Source: Nitrosopumilus ureiphilus
Lineage (GTDB): Archaea; Thermoproteota; Nitrososphaeria; Nitrososphaerales; Nitrosopumilaceae
Direction of reading: 5' to 3'
Assembly: GCF_013407185.1 (NCBI RefSeq)
Contig: NZ_CP026995.1
Span: 915,483-979,482, forward strand
Length of the DNA stretch: 64,000 nucleotides
The notes below the pieces were generated by a model. It saw nothing but the letters and a program-made list of their open reading frames with translations, made no database searches and was not told where the DNA came from. A program made the translations under genes and the position numbers. Of the stretch, positions 1 to 8,875 are shown in pieces (the stretch's first letter is position 1; each line of letters begins with the position of its first letter).

Positions 1-2
1 AA

Positions 3-506
3 GCCAAACTTGAGGCAAGATTGACAGAGTTAGATGAACAAATGAAGTCTGCAAAAATGCTATCCTTTGATGCAAAAGTACAATTCAAGAGTAATGAAAT
101 CTCTGATGCAACATTTGAGACAGTGAAAGCATGTACAACTGAAATAATTGAACATGTAACTCATGAAACAGCTGAAATCGCAAATGTAAAGAGTAGAATT
201 GCTGATCTTGAATTGGAAGTGCAAGAGATAACTGCCCCTCCGACACCAGACATCCAAGAATCTGCCGTTTCATATCTGGAGACTCCTGAACCACAACAAA
301 TAGTTCAGACAATTCTTCCAGAAGCGCCAACCGAACCCGTAGTACCACATTCAGAACCAATTGAAGCAACGGTTTCCACAATACCTGAACCTCCAACTGA
401 ATCTGAAACCACATATGCATTTCCAGAACCACCCCAACAGGTGACAACAGGGACTTCAAAAGACGACAACGATGACGATTGGCTTGCTAGAATGGAAGCA
501 CAATAA
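3..506 (+). CDS. C-terminal part of a coiled-coil protein (5' end outside window)
   Basis: The reading frame is open from the first bases of the window, so the true start lies upstream. The first ~80 visible residues are charged and heptad-like (an amphipathic coiled coil). They are followed by a Pro/Glu/Thr-rich low-complexity linker and an acidic tail ending DDDWLARMEAQ. Coiled coil plus Pro-rich tail recalls archaeal cell-division (CdvA/CdvB-like) or other scaffolding proteins, but no diagnostic domain is visible here, so this is only a suggestion. It ends 55 bases before the acetyl-CoA synthetase start and is co-directional with it. Confidence 0.75.
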   Translation, partial: AKLEARLTELDEQMKSAKMLSFDAKVQFKSNEISDATFETVKACTTEIIEHVTHETAEIANVKSRIADLELEVQEITAPPTPDIQESAVSYLETPEPQQIVQTILPEAPTEPVVPHSEPIEATVSTIPEPPTESETTYAFPEPPQQVTTGTSKDDNDDDWLARMEAQ

Positions 507-561
507 TTTTTTTAATTTATTTTTTTAACACTTAGAAAGATCCAAGTTCATACACTTTTTG

Positions 562-2478
562 ATGGATGAAACATATGATATTGGTCTGGGAAACAATGAT
601 GTTAATTTAAGAAAAAAGGCTGATTCTGATTTTGTATCATTTTGGGATGAACAGGCAAAAAATCTTTCATGGTTCTCTAATTGGGAAAAGACACTGGATT
701 GGCAACCTCCTTTTGCTAAATGGTTTGTTGGAGGCACAATTAATGCCTCATTTAATGCCCTAGATGTGCATCAAAAAACCAAATCTGACAAATCTGCCAT
801 ATTATGGGAGGGTGAGAATGGTGAATCTCGAGTTATCACTTATGGTGAAATGTTCTCACAAGTCAAAAAGTTCTCAAATGTACTAAAATCACTTGGAGTC
901 AAAAAAGGCGATCGCGTAACTATCTATCTTCCTATGGTGCCTGAATTGCCAATCACAATGTTGGCATGCGCAAGGATTGGTGCAACTCACACGGTAATTT
1001 TTTCAGGATTTAGTGCAGCTTCTATCAAAGATAGAATAATTGACTCCCACTCAAAAGTTGTTGTTACTGCAGATGGTGGATATCGACGAGGCAAAATTGT
1101 AAAACTCAAAAAAGTAATTGATGATGCAATCAAAGATATTGATTTTGTGGAACATGTAGTGGTGCTAGAAAGAACAAAAAATGAAATTCCTATCTCATCC
1201 AGAGATAAACTATGGAGTGATTTGATGAATAATGTTTCAGATTCATGTGATGCCGAAAAATTAGATAGCACTCACCCCCTTTACATCTTGTATACTTCTG
1301 GAACTACTGGCAAACCAAAAGGAGTTTTGCATGGAACCGGCGGCTATTTGACACATTTGTATTCTACTTTCAAGTGGGCATTTGACATTAAAGATTCTGA
1401 TGTCTTTTTTTGTACTGCAGATATTGGTTGGGTAACAGGTCATAGCTATGTTGTCTATGCGCCCCTCTTACATGGTGCAACTCAAGTAATGTATGAAGGT
1501 GCGCCTGATTTTCCTGATGAGTCTCGAATGTGGGATATATTGCAAAAATACAATGTTACAATTTTTTACACAACCCCTACTGCACTGAGGATGTTTATGA
1601 AATTTGGCGATAGCATTCCAAATTCGTTTGATCTTTCTTCGTTAAGATTACTTGGAACTGTAGGCGAACCAATCAATCCAGAAGTATGGAAATGGTATTT
1701 CAAAACTATTGGAAAGGAAAAATGTCCTATTATTGATACTTGGTGGCAGACTGAAACTGGTGGAATGCTGATTTCTCCATTACCTGGATTGGAGACAATT
1801 CCACTGAAACCTGGTTCTGGAACACGCCCAATTCCTGGGGTGAACATTTCTGTAGTTGATGAAAATGGAAATGATGTATCTCCTAACATCAAAGGATATC
1901 TTGTAATAAAAAATCCATGGCCTGGAATGCTTTTGACATTATGGGGTGATGATGAAAAATACAACACTGTCTACTGGTCAAAATATGAGAATTGTTACTA
2001 TCCTGGAGATTATGCTCTAAAAGATGATGATGGTTATCTTTGGTTGCTTGGTCGCGCAGATGATGTTCTAAAAGTTGCGGGACATAGAATAGGAACAGCA
2101 GAACTTGAAAGCTGTATTGTGTCTCATTCAGGTATAGCAGAATCAGCAGTATGTGGAATTCCTGACGATGTCAAAGGTGAGGTAATTATTGCATTTGTTG
2201 TTTTAAAACAAGGGATTACTGATTCTAAAATATTAGAAAAAGAAATTTCTGATAAAATAAGAAATGATATTGGTGCAATTGCCACCCCGAAACAAATCTA
2301 TTTTGTTTCAAAACTTCCAAAAACACGTAGTGGAAAAATTATGCGGAGGTTACTAAAAGCAATTGCAAATAATGAAAAGATTGGTGATGTAAGCACTCTA
2401 GAAGATGGGGCTGCCGTCACTGAAGTACAAAATGCATTTGAAGATATTCAAAAATCAATAAAAGAACATTCTGGATAG
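562..2478 (+). CDS. acs: Acetyl-CoA synthetase (AMP-forming)
   Basis: Adenylate-forming enzyme making acetyl-CoA (or a short acyl-CoA) from the acid, ATP and CoA. Visible motifs are the P-loop-like YTSGTTGKPKG near residue 244, TWWQTETGG near 393 (the Trp that shapes the small acyl pocket in Acs), GDYALKDDDGYLWLLGRADD near 481, and KTRSGKIMRR near 587 carrying the catalytic Lys. The ~638 residues match the usual Acs length. An in-frame TTG lies directly before the ATG; I chose the ATG at 562. In an autotrophic ammonia oxidiser it probably salvages acetate or propionate. A 3-hydroxypropionate-type substrate cannot be excluded from sequence alone. Confidence 0.93.
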   Translation: MDETYDIGLGNNDVNLRKKADSDFVSFWDEQAKNLSWFSNWEKTLDWQPPFAKWFVGGTINASFNALDVHQKTKSDKSAILWEGENGESRVITYGEMFSQVKKFSNVLKSLGVKKGDRVTIYLPMVPELPITMLACARIGATHTVIFSGFSAASIKDRIIDSHSKVVVTADGGYRRGKIVKLKKVIDDAIKDIDFVEHVVVLERTKNEIPISSRDKLWSDLMNNVSDSCDAEKLDSTHPLYILYTSGTTGKPKGVLHGTGGYLTHLYSTFKWAFDIKDSDVFFCTADIGWVTGHSYVVYAPLLHGATQVMYEGAPDFPDESRMWDILQKYNVTIFYTTPTALRMFMKFGDSIPNSFDLSSLRLLGTVGEPINPEVWKWYFKTIGKEKCPIIDTWWQTETGGMLISPLPGLETIPLKPGSGTRPIPGVNISVVDENGNDVSPNIKGYLVIKNPWPGMLLTLWGDDEKYNTVYWSKYENCYYPGDYALKDDDGYLWLLGRADDVLKVAGHRIGTAELESCIVSHSGIAESAVCGIPDDVKGEVIIAFVVLKQGITDSKILEKEISDKIRNDIGAIATPKQIYFVSKLPKTRSGKIMRRLLKAIANNEKIGDVSTLEDGAAVTEVQNAFEDIQKSIKEHSG

Positions 2479-2479
2479 A

Positions 2480-3007
2480 TTATTTTAGTTCTGAGAGATT
2501 AACTTGCAATAACATGTCAAACATTTTTTTAAGTCCATTATACTCTGATTTTGAATTCTCATCTAATTGATCATATTCTTTTTCTTTAATTTCGTTTAAT
2601 CTGTTTTCTGCTTCTCTGAAAAATTCTTTGTATTCTTTTATCTTTTCATTGCTCATTTGAGTTAGATCGAAGATTACTGTATTGCTACCAAGTAAATTAT
2701 TATTTTCATCATAAATGCTTGTTGCCTGTAACAATCCTGGAAATGTACTTTCATCTTGTCTTTTGAATGTGATTTTCCTATCTGTGACTTTTCCAGTCTC
2801 AAACCATATTTTCAGGGACTCATTCATTGCCTCCCAGGATTCTTTGGTTATGTGCTCAAAAATTGACCTGCCTAGAATCTCTGATTTGGCATACCTCAAG
2901 TTTGCTGCATATGTTGAGTTACAATCCAAAATAATTCCAATTGAATTAATTCTCCTCCACATAACTGGGGCATCTTTGAGTGTCTTTCTTGCTTCTGTCT
3001 GAGACAT
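2480..3007 (-). CDS. PAS-domain protein
   Basis: 175 residues. The first ~115 form a PAS fold: the pattern RINSIGIILDCN, then ILGRSIFEHIT, then FKRQDESTFPGLLQATSIYD, ending in an IFDLT strand. The rest is a charged coiled coil (KEYKEFFREAENRLNEIKEK). There is no kinase or other output domain, so it is a stand-alone sensor or dimerisation module, perhaps acting through partner proteins. It lies tail-to-tail with acs. A histidine-kinase relic lies just upstream and may be debris of the same signalling locus. Confidence 0.85.
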   Translation of the reverse strand: MSQTEARKTLKDAPVMWRRINSIGIILDCNSTYAANLRYAKSEILGRSIFEHITKESWEAMNESLKIWFETGKVTDRKITFKRQDESTFPGLLQATSIYDENNNLLGSNTVIFDLTQMSNEKIKEYKEFFREAENRLNEIKEKEYDQLDENSKSEYNGLKKMFDMLLQVNLSELK

Positions 3008-3085
3008 TTTTTTGATTAATCAAGACTAGTAATTAAACTAAAAATTCTCGAACCAATCTGAATAAAATCCTTAATCTATTATTTA

Positions 3086-3206
3086 CGACAAAAGGAAGAA
3101 ACCGGATTAGGACTTGGCATCATGCAAGCAAATCATTGAAATGCATGGGAGAGCAATTAATGTGAAAAATAATCTATATGTCCTTTTCCATTACTTTGCC
3201 AAATAA
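3086..3206 (+). pseudogene. Histidine-kinase ATPase-domain relic
   Basis: Short fragment in the 3008-3439 intergenic region. One frame reads ETGLGLGI, and after a single-base shift near 3118 the next frame reads CKQIIEMHGRAINVKNN and then stops. Together these give the G2 box of a HATPase_c domain (GTGLGLxIxKxIIExHGG). No kinase sequence is seen upstream, so this is a decayed 3' end. The rest of this intergenic stretch shows nothing I can identify. Confidence 0.6.
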
Positions 3207-3439
3207 TTTTTCGCCTTAATCTAAAAACACTGGTTGGGGTTGAAAATTTACATTTATTTTTTCATAGTTTGACTTTAATGAAATACTTTATTCAAAAAAG
3301 CGACTTTTCATTAGAATTTTTCTTGATTTTGCTTTAATTGTGAATTAAGTTTGTAACTAGTCTGATTGCTACACTTGTTAGTTTTAAGTTTGAACTATAA
3401 TTTAAAGTGGGAAATATTGACTATTTCTTTTAATAAATA

Positions 3440-5008
3440 CTATGATAACGGAGTAATCATTACTAGTCCTGCATCATTTGGAACGAATCTTATCATGGCA
3501 ATATCTTCTCCCAAGACATTATTTTTTGCACTCAAATCCCTTGGAATCTGACCATTTACAGTTACTACCATTTTTGATGTGACAAATTCACTAGGAATGT
3601 ACATTACAACATATTGTGGTCTGTCAATAGAAAATGAGATCATATTCACTTTAGGGATGAATTGAAAGTCAGAAATTACTGCAGGACTTTGTATATCGAT
3701 AATTTTTGAAGTTCCTTCAATGAATTGGGGTTGAAATTTTTCTCGTATATCTTCAGTAAGTGGTTTGATTTCATATTTTTCTGAATCTTGAATTTCTAAT
3801 CGTAATCCTTCAAGGCAGTAATTTTGACTTTGTTGATCTTCAATTAGTTTACATGATTTTGAACCCTCCTCAAGATCATGATTGGTGAAAAATGCCAAAG
3901 TAGTTCCAATAGACATACTACATTCAACAAAATCAACATTATCTAGTTTAGATTCATTACAAAGATTGGAAACAGCATCAGATGTTATTCCTTGTCTGGT
4001 TAGAACGTTGTCCGTGTATTGCATCATTACACCTTTCATACAGAGCCTGTTTTGGTAAAATGACATGTCATGGCACTTTTCCAATGAAGAGCCCAAATCT
4101 TCACCAAAATAATGTACCAATCCATGCCCCAATCCGTGAACACAGTCTTGATAGTTTGAAGATCCTATCAATCCATTACAAATTACTTTATAATCCGATG
4201 GGAGTGATTTGTTTTTTTCTTGCTCATCATGAAAATAAGCAGATAACACACCATGAAAATAACCTCCTCTGCACATGGTTCCATCCATTCCAATTAGATT
4301 TTCAGCGACATTGGGTTTTTTATTAAATGCAACATGTCCTACTTCGTGAGAAACAAAGTGACAGTCATCTATTGCACCCAGTTTAGATAATGCAATGGAT
4401 AACTCTAAAGCATCAGAGTTATTTTCCTCATTTTCAGCCAGAACCCCAAAGAAATTAGAATAACATAGTAGACGTGATGAGCCATCATCCATTTTTGCAC
4501 AATCTTTTATGTTTTGAAGATATTTTATTGCCAAATCCTCTGAAGATAAAGTAGGATCATTATCTACTATATCCAATATCCCATCATTGTCATCATCATC
4601 ATCTTTTGTCGAGCCTATCCCATCAAAATCAAAATCTGCCCACTCGGTAGGATCAGTGTCAAAGAAATCAAGAGAGTCCAATATCCCATCATTGTCATCA
4701 TCATCATCTTTGTTATCCCCTATAGAGTCAAAATCGATGTCACTCCATTCAGAAGATTCATTGTCAAAGGCATCTACTTCATCAGAAAAACCATCATTGT
4801 CATCATCAGAATCACATTCATCACCTAAAGAATCTGAATCAAAATCAGTCTGGTCTATGTTTGGATTATCAATACAGTTATCAAAAAAATCTGTAACGCC
4901 ATCATTATCTTTATCTGCAAAAGTTACCACATTGGACCAGGATAGTATAGAAATAGACATTGAAATTGCTAATGCAACCAATAGAAATTTGATCTTTTTG
5001 TTAATCAT
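3440..5008 (-). CDS. Secreted thrombospondin type-3 repeat protein with Cys/His-rich domain
   Basis: Starts with a membrane or signal segment (FLLVALAISMSISI). Residues ~31-150 are Asp-rich calcium-binding type-3 repeats ([20 protein letters not shown]). A ~250-residue domain follows with conserved Cys/His motifs: CHFVSHEVGH (~216-225, HExxH-like), CRGGYFHG, CVHGLGHGLVHYF, KCHDM. The tail is beta-rich. The domain is unknown to me; metal binding is inferred. An in-frame TTG lies 24 bases upstream, but ATG 5008 gives the same MINK start as the paralogue at 12970. Probably exported and calcium-stabilised. Confidence 0.88.
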   Translation of the reverse strand: MINKKIKFLLVALAISMSISILSWSNVVTFADKDNDGVTDFFDNCIDNPNIDQTDFDSDSLGDECDSDDDNDGFSDEVDAFDNESSEWSDIDFDSIGDNKDDDDDNDGILDSLDFFDTDPTEWADFDFDGIGSTKDDDDDNDGILDIVDNDPTLSSEDLAIKYLQNIKDCAKMDDGSSRLLCYSNFFGVLAENEENNSDALELSIALSKLGAIDDCHFVSHEVGHVAFNKKPNVAENLIGMDGTMCRGGYFHGVLSAYFHDEQEKNKSLPSDYKVICNGLIGSSNYQDCVHGLGHGLVHYFGEDLGSSLEKCHDMSFYQNRLCMKGVMMQYTDNVLTRQGITSDAVSNLCNESKLDNVDFVECSMSIGTTLAFFTNHDLEEGSKSCKLIEDQQSQNYCLEGLRLEIQDSEKYEIKPLTEDIREKFQPQFIEGTSKIIDIQSPAVISDFQFIPKVNMISFSIDRPQYVVMYIPSEFVTSKMVVTVNGQIPRDLSAKNNVLGEDIAMIRFVPNDAGLVMITPLS

Positions 5009-5211
5009 ACCGTGCGATTTCCGTAAGATCAATTACACAATTCAGCATTTTAGGATATCTACTCAATTATAATCATCTTAAGTGCTACAATTTTTTGATT
5101 TGTGTTTGGGATTATCTAGATGGTTGAAATTCTAAATTTCTTGATTATGAACTATTAAGTATGGATTAACTTTGTTAACTTAGGTTTAACTTTTAACATA
5201 ATTGTTGTTCT

Positions 5212-5427
5212 ATGATGGGTTATTGTTCAGGTAGATGTAAACAATTCAAAGCTATCAAACCAAGACAAATTGGCAGATATGCATCTGGACAAAAAAGATG
5301 CAATTTTTGCGAAATATTTCTAAACTATGATGGATTAAAGTGTCCTTGTTGTAATAAACAACTAAGAACCCTGCCTAGAAGTAGAAAAAATAAAGAATCA
5401 CTTCTATCTCAAATTGAATCATTCTAG
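5212..5427 (+). CDS. Small multi-Cys zinc protein (paralogue of 11337-11546)
   Basis: 71 residues. Cysteines are arranged CSGRC, CNFC and CPCC, followed by a basic RSRKNK tail, suggesting one or two zinc knuckles and possible nucleic-acid binding. It shares the CPCCN core and the basic tail with the protein at 11337. Each copy sits near a thrombospondin-repeat paralogue, as if a pair had been duplicated. ATG ATG start. Function unknown. Confidence 0.8.
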   Translation: MMGYCSGRCKQFKAIKPRQIGRYASGQKRCNFCEIFLNYDGLKCPCCNKQLRTLPRSRKNKESLLSQIESF

Positions 5428-5491
5428 GTTCAGAGATAGTCGATTAACAATGTTAAGGAACCACTAAAAGGAATATTTTCTAAAAATATTC

Positions 5492-5569
5492 ATGGGTTTG
5501 GGTGTAAAAATTATAATTTTTGCAATCGTAGCAATTCTTGTACAAATATTTGGAATTGTTTTATTGTAA
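5492..5569 (+). CDS. Putative 25-residue membrane peptide
   Basis: Short frame MGLGVKIIIFAIVAILVQ... with one continuous hydrophobic helix, ended by TAA before FEN1. It is preceded by AT-rich sequence. Length alone gives little statistical support. The strong transmembrane character and clean position between genes make it plausible. Confidence 0.35.
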   Translation: MGLGVKIIIFAIVAILVQIFGIVLL

Positions 5570-5641
5570 TTATATCTTTAAGATGTATTGTTTTACCACA
5601 AGAATAAGTCAAACTCGAATTATAAAAGATGAATTTGTTAG

Positions 5642-6664
5642 CTAAAACCACTGGTCTAAATTTTGACTTTTTCTCTCTAATGCCTTTTTCAATCTGTTTA
5701 ATGTAGATTGAATTCTCTCTTCTGAGAAACTTCTTTCTTTTACTAAATAGTTTGTCATTCCTTCATAATCTACTTCGTTAAAAATAATCTCGTCGACATC
5801 TGCAACTTCTGGATCGAGAAAAATTTTCCGAATTTGCTGAAAATCAATTTCTTGGAGTTGCTCTTGAATTTGTGGGATATCTTCTAATCTTGAATGTTGT
5901 TTTATCATTTTTAATGCAGTTTTTGGACCAATCCTATCAAAACCATTGGGATTAAAATCCGTTCCAATTAAAATACCGATATCGATTAATTGCTCTCTTG
6001 TCAATTCTAATGCTTCTAGTGTTTTTTGTGTTTCAATTATTTCTGGCACTATGTCGATGTAGGTATTTCTGTTAGGTATTTTTCTTCTTCCGCTGTTAGT
6101 GAAATTTCTTATCAATCTTTTGGCTCCACATAAAATGGAATCAAAATCTTGACTTGCAGAAGCATAAGCTTGTCCTGTATTTGTGAGATGTGCTGCTGTT
6201 GCTTCTCCTTCTGATGGCGCATCAATATATGGAATGCCAAAATACGTTAGAATTTGTTTTGACTCTCTAACCATGCCATCTTTCATGCTAGTTGTCTGTT
6301 GAGCATATTTTCTTGCGTCTTCCATATTTCCTGCAGCTACTGCTTTTTCATATTTTACAGTTGCATCCTTTTTGATCTGTTTTCTACGCTCAATTTCGGC
6401 TGTTTTTAGCGATGGTGGTTTTCCATCAAACACGTAAACTGGTTTTATTCCTAATGAGAGAAAATTGACATTTCTGTAAAGTAATCCACTTAGATGACTT
6501 GTAATTCTTCCTTCAGAATCTGATAGTTGTAATCCATCTGGGCCTCTAATACTTGCTAGAAATTGATAAATTGCATTGTATGCATCAATTGCAATTACTT
6601 TTGTTGAAAATGCCTCCAGAGTTGTTTTCTCTCTTACTACCAAATCTTTTAGGTTTAAGCCCAT
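5642..6664 (-). CDS. fen: Flap endonuclease 1
   Basis: 340 residues, the usual archaeal FEN1 length. The N domain has [15 protein letters not shown] and VYVFDGKPP; the I domain has [11 protein letters not shown] and ASASQDFDS, supplying the acidic metal ligands; then a helix-hairpin-helix region [19 protein letters not shown]. The C terminus SQNLDQWF is a PCNA-interacting (PIP) box. It removes 5' flaps in Okazaki-fragment maturation and base-excision repair. Monocistronic, ATG start. Confidence 0.97.
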   Translation of the reverse strand: MGLNLKDLVVREKTTLEAFSTKVIAIDAYNAIYQFLASIRGPDGLQLSDSEGRITSHLSGLLYRNVNFLSLGIKPVYVFDGKPPSLKTAEIERRKQIKKDATVKYEKAVAAGNMEDARKYAQQTTSMKDGMVRESKQILTYFGIPYIDAPSEGEATAAHLTNTGQAYASASQDFDSILCGAKRLIRNFTNSGRRKIPNRNTYIDIVPEIIETQKTLEALELTREQLIDIGILIGTDFNPNGFDRIGPKTALKMIKQHSRLEDIPQIQEQLQEIDFQQIRKIFLDPEVADVDEIIFNEVDYEGMTNYLVKERSFSEERIQSTLNRLKKALERKSQNLDQWF

Positions 6665-6810
6665 ATAGATTTCTAGTAATTTTGTTCTATTTTGTGTTTA
6701 TGATTCATCTATGATTCATCTATAATCGTTATTTTGGATATTTCATTTCTTTTATTCTGCATTTGTCTAAAAATCGATTTTAATATGTCTGTGATTTGTA
6801 AAAAAACACA

Positions 6811-7080
6811 ATGGTAAAACTATCATTACCTTCACGTCTGGAGGATAAAATTTTTAAAATAAAATTTGATTCTACTGACAAGGCATCTGAGATTATTTCA
6901 TATTTTCCTTTATCAGAATCCGAAATGCAAGAAATTCTTTCGATTTTACATACCAAGTGATTTAAGGAGATTCGCTCAATTTTTGCAGATAAAATAACTA
7001 CCAAAGAATGGGAAAATACCAAAGAACAAATCAAAAAGAAATTCATGGATGAATTATTTGATATTGATGATGTGCCTTAG
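6811..7080 (+). pseudogene. Small protein gene with in-frame TGA
   Basis: ATG 6811 opens a frame giving MVKLSLPSRLEDKIFKIKFD...HTK, then TGA at 6958-6960, and the same frame continues for 39 further sense codons (FKEIRSIFADKITTKEWENT...FDIDDVP) to TAG at 7078-7080. Both halves read as normal charged, helical protein, so the gene was probably 89 codons long. A point nonsense mutation, sequencing error or readthrough would all fit. No family recognised. It lies directly upstream of tRNA-Ser. Confidence 0.55.
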
Positions 7081-7095
7081 TTTTGTACTGATTTG

Positions 7096-7105
7096 CTTTA
7101 TTATG
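7096..7105 (+). promoter_or_regulatory. Probable TATA element of tRNA-Ser
   Basis: CTTTATTATG lies about 25 bases before the tRNA 5' end, the expected distance for an archaeal box A. Inferred from position and composition only. Confidence 0.4.
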
Positions 7106-7125
7106 GAGAAAATTTCACAATAGGT

Positions 7126-7210
7126 GCCGGGATAGCCAAGTGGTACGGCGGCCGTCTCGAAAACGGCTACGCGTAAGCGTGCAGGGGTTCGAATCCCTTT
7201 CCCGGCGCCA
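7126..7210 (+). tRNA. tRNA-Ser(CGA), CCA encoded
   Basis: The acceptor stem GCCGGGA pairs with TCCCGGC at 7200-7206, followed by G and an encoded CCA. The anticodon stem GCCGT/ACGGC closes the loop CTCGAAA with anticodon CGA. The long variable arm is typical of class II tRNA-Ser, and the T arm has loop TTCGAAT. No intron. The ~130 bases after it hold nothing recognisable. Confidence 0.97.
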
Positions 7211-7344
7211 TGGCTTTAACGCAAATTTCAAAGCCCTTACTTTTTGGCATGTTTTAGGAACACAATTTATCAGAAAACGACACAAGAATGGTTCAGACAT
7301 CTTAGGAATCAAATCGGATGTAGTCACTCATTAAAAGAAAAAGT

Positions 7345-7685
7345 CTATCTTGGAAAATAAAACATCACAGCAACACCAATCAAAACTATTAAAGAACCAA
7401 TAATCTCAAATCTGTCTGGTTTTTTCTTGTCAATCCAATAACCCCAAATTATTGATGATACAACAAAGATTCTCCATAGGTAGCATAGACTTTACCAAAA
7501 TCCGCAGGTTGGAATATCATGATAATTCCATATGAAAATAAAATTAAATCTCCGATAACTCCAAATATTTTTCTTTTATCAATTCGTAACCATTTCCATA
7601 CAAAATAGCCTCCACCAATCTCACAAAGACCATCTAGGAAAAATAGTAGAATTGAAATAAAAAAATTCTTTGATTGTTCACCCAT
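7345..7685 (-). pseudogene. YnfA/UPF0060 membrane protein gene with a frameshift
   Basis: The first frame gives LDGLCEIGGGYFVWKWLR and QPADFGKVYATYGE, hallmarks of the four-helix YnfA (UPF0060) family, then soon ends. After a one-base loss near 7470 the next frame continues IFVVSSIIWGYWIDKKKPDRFE and a final hydrophobic helix, ending FYFPR. Restoring one G (GGAGAA to GGAGGAA) gives a full ~113-residue protein. So it is either a real 1-nt deletion or an assembly error. Confidence 0.8.
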
Positions 7686-7741
7686 TATAATACAAAATGG
7701 AATAAAGATTCTATATTATAACTAATTTAGAGAAAATAGAC

Positions 7742-7846
7742 TTGGAATCAAAGAAAAAACAATTTTGTGGTTATTGTCCTGAAGATAAATGTCTTTTAGA
7801 TTGTAAAATATGTAATCCAAAATTAGGTAAAGGTTGTAATTGTTAG
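7742..7846 (+). CDS. Tiny Cys-rich protein (TTG start)
   Basis: 34 residues with seven Cys in CGYC, CLLDC, CNP and GCNC arrangements, giving two possible zinc or metal sites. No ATG is available in frame; TTG at 7742 is the likely start. The Cys pattern is too dense to be chance. Function unknown. Confidence 0.5.
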   Translation: MESKKKQFCGYCPEDKCLLDCKICNPKLGKGCNC

Positions 7847-7875
7847 AGAAAAAAAGTGTGATTTTTTAATTTAGT

Positions 7876-8772
7876 TTATTCTTCTCTTGGGATCTTTCCT
7901 TTCTCATTGAATTGATCTTGAGTATACGATGTAGCATTTCCATATTGGATATTCAAATTCTTGTTTAGTCCCATAATCTCATTTTGAGTTACTTTAGCTT
8001 TTTCTTGGAATATTTTCATAGCATCTAAAGATGATTTGCCTTCATCTAATGCATTTTCCTTGGCATCATGTGCCTCTTTTGTTATTTTTTCTGTAAACAA
8101 GAACTGTTGCCAAAATATTCCTCTGAAAGAACTATCTACTTCCTGTATGAATCTATAAAATACATTTCTAGGACTATAGTACTCCATTCTTTTTTCAGAA
8201 TCTTTCAAGTCTTTTTGTAGTTCTGCTTCTGCTTGTATTCTTTGTTCGTTAATTTGTTGTTGTTCTTTAGCAATTTCTTTTTTCTTTACTTCTATTTCCT
8301 TTTGCTCTTCAAGTTGTTTAATCATTTTTGAAAAAGGATCTAGTTCAACATTTCCATCAGTTACTTTAGGGATCTGTTCTATTGGGTTGGTAATTTTTAA
8401 TTGCTTTGTTGGTAGACTCTCTGATACTTGATATATTATTTGAGCATCTGTGAATCTGTTATCTTTTTTTGCATAAACCGTAATGGTGTATTCTCCTATT
8501 TCTGCAGGTATCATAGATGTTACATAGAATTGACCTGTAGAATTAGTTGAGGTTTTTATTTTTTCAGAAGGAAAATTGACCTGAATTTGTACATCTGAAA
8601 CAGGGGTTTTGTCCAATGTGAATGCATTGCCACTTACAAATGGATACTGACCTGCCTCAAATTCAGATAAACTGTTAATGGTAAATACAAAGTCATCAGT
8701 AGCCCATGCAGAATTAGCTAAAAACAAACCTAACATGAATGAAAATAATAACATGTAAGTAATTTTGAACAT
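7876..8772 (-). CDS. Secreted Ig-like plus coiled-coil protein, family copy 1
   Basis: 298 residues. A signal peptide ends near NSAWA. A beta-sandwich (~30-125; FTINSLSEFEAGQYPFVSG, EIGEYTITVYAKK) resembles an Ig-like/MG2 fold. A long Glu/Lys/Gln coiled coil follows, then a conserved C-terminal helical module (FYRFIQEVD, FLFTEKITKEA, SSLDAMKIFQEKA, LNIQYG). That module recurs at 9786-10418 and 28387-29313. Probably anchored outside the membrane in the S-layer space. Upstream lies an AAGATTG-TAT-CAATCTT inverted repeat. Confidence 0.85.
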   Translation of the reverse strand: MFKITYMLLFSFMLGLFLANSAWATDDFVFTINSLSEFEAGQYPFVSGNAFTLDKTPVSDVQIQVNFPSEKIKTSTNSTGQFYVTSMIPAEIGEYTITVYAKKDNRFTDAQIIYQVSESLPTKQLKITNPIEQIPKVTDGNVELDPFSKMIKQLEEQKEIEVKKKEIAKEQQQINEQRIQAEAELQKDLKDSEKRMEYYSPRNVFYRFIQEVDSSFRGIFWQQFLFTEKITKEAHDAKENALDEGKSSLDAMKIFQEKAKVTQNEIMGLNKNLNIQYGNATSYTQDQFNEKGKIPREE

Positions 8773-8843
8773 GAATTGGTTTGGAAAAAATGAAATTAAT
8801 TCCCAATATCCAAAAATATGATCAATTTATTGTAAATTTGTAG

Positions 8844-8870
8844 AGTCGGATCGAAGATTGTATCAATCTT
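8844..8870. promoter_or_regulatory. Upstream element with TTGTATCA core and 7-3-7 inverted repeat
   Basis: AAGATTG-TAT-CAATCTT (8854-8870) is a perfect 7-bp inverted repeat with a 3-base spacer, about 80 bases before the start of the 7876-8772 gene. Its left part (8844-8865) matches 9719-9740 with 2 mismatches in 22 bases. Probably an operator or promoter element. Confidence 0.55.
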
Positions 8871-8875
8871 TAAAA

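Noticed and set aside
4587..5072. Ser-rich frame opposite the Asp repeats
   Set aside because: Typical antisense product of GAT/GAC-rich calcium repeats; no independent evidence.
6699..6721. TATGATTCATC repeated in tandem before FEN1
   Set aside because: Only two 11-bp copies in an AT-rich gap; not enough to call a functional repeat.
7115..7334. Frames on both strands over the tRNA
   Set aside because: They are products of the tRNA sequence; no protein-like features.
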